From positions 20,517,361 through 20,564,883 of the forward strand of contig NC_049991.1 of assembly GCF_000003815.2 (NCBI RefSeq): a stretch of DNA of 47,523 nt, in the 5' to 3' direction. Below, piece after piece: positions 43,225 through 47,523 of the stretch. Position 1 is the stretch's first letter; every line of letters begins with the position of its first letter. The stretch is from Branchiostoma floridae (taxonomy: Eukaryota > Chordata > Leptocardii > Amphioxiformes > Branchiostomatidae). Made by a program: the position numbers and the translations under genes. The notes under the pieces are model-generated. The model worked only from the letters and a program-made list of their open reading frames with translations, had not been told where the DNA came from and made no database searches.

Positions 43225-43542
43225 ATTTCTGATTGGCTGAATTATGGATGGTTCAAGCGCTCGTTCGAACAAGCGTTTCATTATCATCAACATGGCCACC
43301 ACGTCAGACGTTCATAATGCCTGAACTACCAAGCAAATTACCCGGAATTTCTTCACTAAAACGAGCAAACAAAGACCTTAGAGGCTTTTCTCAACGGAAA
43401 GGATGTTTGAATAGCACTCTTGCCAACCGAGCATGACAAGAGTTTGATTTATCAGATCGTTCCAATAGTCTCGAAGAAGATGGGTCGTTGATGATAATAG
43501 AACGCCTGTTCGAACGAGCGCTTGAACCAGCCAACCAGAAAT
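43225..43542. mobile_element. MITE-like inverted repeat element
   Basis: ATTTCTGATTGGCTG...GGTTCAAGCGCTCGTTCGAA pairs with TTCGAACGAGCGCTTGAACC...CAGCCAACCAGAAAT, with ATTATCATCAAC/GTTGATGATAAT continuing the arms. Total 318 bp. A related string occurs near 2025-2045. Confidence 0.7.
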
Positions 43543-43580
43543 TTCACATAAAGTCTCTGAGAATATCAGCGACATAGAGT

Positions 43581-44052
43581 AGAATCGGTTCAACAGATGT
43601 TTTAAAAACGTACAGCTTTGTTGAATTTTGTTGACTGGAGTTTTCCATACGTTTGCTGGGGCGTTGGATTCATGCCATGCTTCGTAAATTCGGCATGTCA
43701 CACCGTAGACTGATTGTAAGCCAGCCAATTTGCAACAAAAGCTATAGTGTCGTGACCTTGACTGACTAAGTTTTGGTGCTGACCTAACCAGCTACATATG
43801 CATGTACCTTCTTGTTTATGCTATCCACGTTAAGACATGTAACGTTGCACTACATGTATTCATGTACGTAGCTGGTTCCGTCAGCACCGTAAGTTAGTAT
43901 GTACTATCTTTCAACTTGTCCTCAATTTGTACGGTCCGGAACCGAAACTTGGTGAGATACGGTGACACACCACTTTTCACTCTATATATCTTTCAACTTG
44001 CCCTACACCGGATTACTCAGAAGCGACCAAGCCGCCGAGAAGAGAATTGCTC
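43581..44052 (+). repeat. Upstream duplicate A of the right-edge gene's 5' region
   Basis: This aligns over about 470 bp with 45012-45488, including TTTGTTGA...TTGACTGGAGTTTTCCA, GGTACGGTCCGGAACCGA-like strings, a TATATAT (43983-43989) and the GGATT(A/G)CTCAGAAGCGACC block. It diverges after AGAGAATTGCTC, just before the point where copy B reaches its start codon, so it has no ATG exon. Confidence 0.8.
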
Positions 44053-44412
44053 AATATCAATATATTTCTTGTTATTATTATTTGAACTGACAAGATAAAG
44101 TTTCAAAATTGAGTAAATGCATCTTATTCCTAGCTAGAAATGATACTATTAAGAAATAAGTGAAGTGAAGTGAGGCAAGGTATACAATATGTGTCCACAT
44201 ATAGACATAAAATGTAGCAATACTTGGCTGACCTTTGGTACTTTGGGCAAACATGGACAATGAATCGTGTTTTAGACAGTTTCTAAGTACTCTTTTAGAG
44301 GCATAAATTCTAATATTAAAGGGACAGGCAGAGAAAGTGGGGCTTTGGCTGCTTCAGAGTACTCAAGGGCAAGGCGAAGTTCAGTTCATCCTCTGAGAGC
44401 TGACATCAGTTT

Positions 44413-44739
44413 TTATAAGTCCCTGTCAAGTATGGCAGAGCGCTGTTCAACATTAATATTCTGAAGTCCAATATCCTCCTCAATTGCAAAGAAGGAACGC
44501 CTAAAGCTACGACTCTCATCCGGTTTCCCACGGAGAACCCTACTAGCCATTTCCTCGTGACGCATAACATGTCCTGCCTTTGACATCCGGTGGATGATCG
44601 TTGAAATACGTGGCAGGACGCCGTTAAGTTGGCTATTCGTTACTTGGCTCCTCCATAATGGCATACATGATGTCATACATGCATGTTGAGGGCCGCATGA
44701 AGTAGCGCCTCTATCGGGTCCGCGGATTGGTGATCCCAT
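44413..44739 (-). pseudogene. Decayed LINE reverse-transcriptase C-terminus
   Basis: On the minus strand the reading frame contains KAGHVMRHEE...LRGKPDES...IEEDIGL...RSAILDRDL, the pattern (GH..R....GKP...D...L.DRD.W) of the tail after the reverse-transcriptase domain in non-LTR elements. No upstream RT motifs remain, so it is a fragment. It lies between duplicate copies A and B. Confidence 0.55.
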
Positions 44740-45011
44740 GGCCTACAAGTGACAGCGTCCAAACGGCCTTCTTCTAGAACGTCCCAAACATGCCTAAAGT
44801 CTGGTTTTCCAACATGATACAAGCAACAAGCCTTACCTGTAACATCCAGCTTCAAAATGCCAACATTTCCGAAGAAAAAACAAACTTCTTTTCATTTGTT
44901 TTAAAAATGATTGCTGTAATGGGCTCAAAATTGACCTTCTGCGGCTGTGTCAAATTAGTGGTCATTGCCCTTTGCATCATGTTTCCATGAATCAGCACCT
45001 TATAGTAACAT

Positions 45012-45488
45012 TAGAATCGGTTAATTCAACAGATGTTTTAGAAATTTACAGTTTTGTTGACTTTTGCTGACTGGAGTTTTCCACATTTTTGCTAGGGCAT
45101 TGGATTCATGCCAAGAAGTTCGTGAATTCGGCTTGTCACATCCTAGACGGGTTGAAATCCAGCCAATTTGCAACAAAAGCTTTAGTGTCGCGTGCAGAGC
45201 TGTATGTGACCTTGGGTGACTTATAAGTTTTGGTAACCAGCTATATGTACCTTCTTGCTGATGCTGCCCACGTTTAGACATGTAACGTTACAAGTACATG
45301 TAGCCGATTCGGTCAGCACCGTAATTTAGCATGCAGTACTATCTTTCAACTTGTCCTCAATTTGTACGGTCCGGAACCGACACTTGGTGCGACACGGTGA
45401 CACACCACTTTTGACTCTATATATGTTCCAAGTTGCCCTCCACCGGATTGCTCAGAAGCGACCAAGCCGCCTAGAAGAGAATTGCTCC
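45012..45488 (+). repeat. Upstream duplicate B of the right-edge gene's 5' region
   Basis: Matches 43581-44052 in order and orientation. It leads directly into the 5' UTR and ATG at 45552. The same promoter-proximal block (TTGCCCTCCA...TACTCAGAAACGGA) appears a third time at about 46525-46600, so the region is triplicated. Confidence 0.8.
45418..45424 (+). promoter_or_regulatory. Candidate TATA box for the right-edge gene
   Basis: TATATAT in GACTCTATATATG lies about 130 bp before the ATG at 45552 and is conserved in copy A at 43983-43989. The distance allows a short 5' UTR. Confidence 0.4.
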
Positions 45489-45551
45489 TACTCTGAGCTC
45501 GAGATTGTGATTACACTATACTATAGCTACAGCCGCTCTACAACTGAAGTC

Positions 45552-47341
45552 ATGGCAGGTAAGAGTTTGGATTACTAAGTAGATTATCAGCTGTACCCAC
45601 GCGCATACTAGTTAAGACAGGGGGGGGGGTAATCATGACAGGTCTGGGTCGGCTTCTATGTGATATATAATAGGTTTAAATTCTGAATTATCCCATATCC
45701 GAATAAACGGATGTTAAACATTTTTTTAGTAAAACCCAGTCTTTTAACGATTATCATATGTGTATATAGCAACGACAACTAGTAGAATATACCAGAAAGG
45801 TCGAGAGACAGATAGAGAGAAAGAGATAGATACTGATATAGATAGATAGATAGATGGATAGAGAGAGAGAGAGAGAAGGGGGGGGGGGGGACTTGCTGCA
45901 AATCCAGTTTCACTTTCGACAAAAGTCAGTGTCGTGTACTGCGTCAGTAAGTTTCGAACACACGCACAAACACGCACACACATATTGGTGCTACAGGGGC
46001 ATTCTATGGCAACTGTCCGGAATTTGCAAAACAGTAGGGAAGAAACAAAACATTAGGGAAGAAACACATTAGGTAGTAGAGCTGTACTGAGCTAGCAGTG
46101 AATCGGTGCCGACTTTAGGCAGACTTCCATATGTGGTGTGTTACGCGACGTGAATTTGTGAAGCGATATGACACTCGCTAAACCCGTGGAGGCCCTACCT
46201 GATATACGTATATATAGCTATATAGACATGTACAGTCATCGTAAACTTCGTGTAACAAGAACGACAAGAAGGCACGCACGTTGTCCATAAAACATGAAAG
46301 CGGCGGTGCGCATTTTCTACTTCATAAAACTAATGTCTACCATGGAAGATAACACTCTCGTTTGGAATTCAGGGCTCAAATAATCCACGGTCTGGGGGCC
46401 CCAGGAATACGTACATATGTATATATCGACGCCTGAGCACTACCAGCTTTGGTGAAACTTAGTGACTCAGGGCCACGCACCACTCTGCACACGACACTAA
46501 TTTTTGCGGAAAGTGAAACCGACTTTCAACTTGCCCTCCATTACTCAGAAACGGAAAGGCTCCGCTCTGTTGTGTACCGAACCGGAACAGTCTGCTTAGA
46601 AACCACTGCTACTTTTATTTTCATTTTTATTTATTCAAAATGCGACGGTACATTACACAGACCTATAGGCAGCACGGCTGATTGCATAGGTCTACAAATA
46701 ACATAACTATACAACGGTACAAGACAAATTTACATAAGACGGTATATACATCATGTTATTAGAGAAATGCGAAATAAAATACTACGGAAGCTTGAAAGTG
46801 AATAAGATTCTACGGGAGGTCAGAGGTCGAAATTTAGGCATGAGAACGTTTCAGTATAGCTAAATAAATGCAGATTAGAGGGCTATTTAGTAGTCGGAAT
46901 ATACAAGTCAGCATTTGTGTGGGCTACTAGGCTACAATAGGCTAGCAGGAGCAGATGGAAGGTAGTACAGTACTGCACTGTTACTGAAACCACTGGACAA
47001 TCTGTGATATCTCTAGAGCCGCTTTACAAGTCATGGCAGGTAAGAGTTGGGTTGAGCAAGTTACTTTTCAGCCGTACCCTTGAATAGACCACACACATGC
47101 TATGGCTAGTTTTTTTAAAACTCTCTTGGATTAAGAGGTATGAGATCTTCCATATCTTGTTTCATCTTGTTCCTGATGACCTCTTCTCATCACCAGACAC
47201 AGGATTGGCAACAGTGACCTTGAAGGTGATAAACGACCTTGACCCGGCGTCCCAGCCGTACCAGGCTTCCGTCTCCGTCCCACCGCGCAGCTCTGTCTAC
47301 ACTCTGCTGCTGCAGGCCTCAGCTGACGATCCAGACTTCAC
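45552..47341 (+). CDS. Transcobalamin/intrinsic-factor C-terminal-like (DUF4430-type) protein, 5' end
   Basis: Two alternative first exons read ATGGCAG then GTAAGAG, at 45552-45558 and 47033-47039. Either joins in phase to exon 47197-47341, giving MADTGLATVTLKVINDLDP...YQASVSVPPRSSVYTLLLQA...DDPDFT with a phase-2 donor at 47342. The pattern of a beta-strand, a PPxSSVYTLLLQA-type helix and DPDF resembles the C-terminal beta domain of intrinsic factor and transcobalamins, which in invertebrates occurs alone (DUF4430 family). No signal peptide is seen, unlike vertebrate cobalamin carriers. Cobalamin binding is not shown. The rest lies right of the window. Confidence 0.6.
45770..45892 (+). repeat. 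GATA/GA microsatellite ending in a G run
   Basis: (GATA)n, (GA)n and a run of about 14 G follow one another in the intron behind the first ATG exon. Confidence 0.85.
45990..46480. other. Intron or intergenic DNA, no feature seen
   Basis: No exon or repeat recognised between the microsatellite and the third copy of the duplicated 5' region. Confidence 0.35.
46609..46985 (-). mobile_element. Retroposon copy 2 with perfect 10-bp target duplication
   Basis: GAAACCACTG occurs at 46599-46608 and 46986-46995 on either side of 377 bp. On the minus strand the insert ends GCATTTTGAATAAATAAAAATGAAAATAAAAG, an A-rich tail as in LINE/SINE retroposons, and matches 2588-2936. It splits the third copy of the 5' region of the right-edge gene, between the promoter-like block and the second ATGGCAG exon. 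Confidence 0.88.
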
Positions 47342-47360
47342 GTAAGTCAGTGTAAAATTA

Positions 47361-47523
47361 CCTTAACATCATAATCATCATCACTATCATCATCACCACC
47401 ATCATCAGTAGCAGCATTATCAATATCACCATCATCACCACCATCAGCAGCAGCATCATCACCATCGTCATCACCACCATCATCACCATCGTCATCACTA
47501 TCGTCATCACACCATCAACATCA
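47361..47523 (+). repeat. (ATC)n / (CAC)n trinucleotide microsatellite
   Basis: Irregular ATC/ACC/AGC units continue to the window edge in the intron behind the DUF4430-type exon. Confidence 0.9.

Overview
The window is eukaryotic and looks like a lancelet (Branchiostoma-type invertebrate chordate) genome scaffold. This is an inference from three things: intron-rich genes whose joined exons read as chordate proteins, coding exons rich in G/C at third codon positions, and AT-rich introns and intergenic DNA packed with short inverted-repeat elements and tRNA-derived SINE-like pieces. Nothing bacterial is present (no operons, ribosome binding sites or CRISPR). All gene models were built by joining exons at GT/AG borders with matching phase; none is transcript-verified. 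Three runs of N (17262-17361, 34254-34683, 41944-42101) mark assembly gaps.

Layout. 1-4897, minus: POLDIP3/SKAR (mRNA export and translation coupling), seven exons, C-terminal RRM beyond the left edge. 4898-5740: divergent intergenic region. 5741-7167, plus: THUMPD1 (tRNA acetylation adaptor), two coding exons, complete. 8449-14416, minus: DESI1-like desumoylating isopeptidase with an extra C-terminal PUL-like helical domain, twelve coding exons, complete. 14417-14931: divergent promoter. 14932-19049, plus: HMGXB4, six coding exons; its HMG-box exon is split by a LINE fragment plus gap, and its last exon is preceded by three truncated tandem copies. 19050-24532: repeats, including a 246-bp array of octamer palindromes and a LINE-like 3' end. 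24533-29663, minus: a complete five-exon ankyrin-repeat gene that I cannot name. 30219-31735, minus: weak candidate for a short membrane-protein gene. 31826-34977: a 1.1-kb terminal-inverted-repeat element, more octamer repeats and a gap. 35063-40079, plus: five-exon type II membrane C-type lectin with a heptad-like neck and an EPN/WND carbohydrate-recognition domain. 41140-42847: Tc1/mariner-like element and a second copy of the 1.1-kb element. 43225-47523: a triplicated upstream region and two alternative first exons of a gene with a transcobalamin/intrinsic-factor C-terminal-like (DUF4430-type) domain, running off the right edge.

The genes do not form one pathway. From memory, POLDIP3, DESI1 and HMGXB4 all lie on human chromosome 22q, so part of the order may be ancient chordate linkage. 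The most distinctive pattern is that at least three neighbouring genes carry local, partial duplications of their own exons inside adjacent introns (five cases), and the right-edge gene has a duplicated promoter and first exon.
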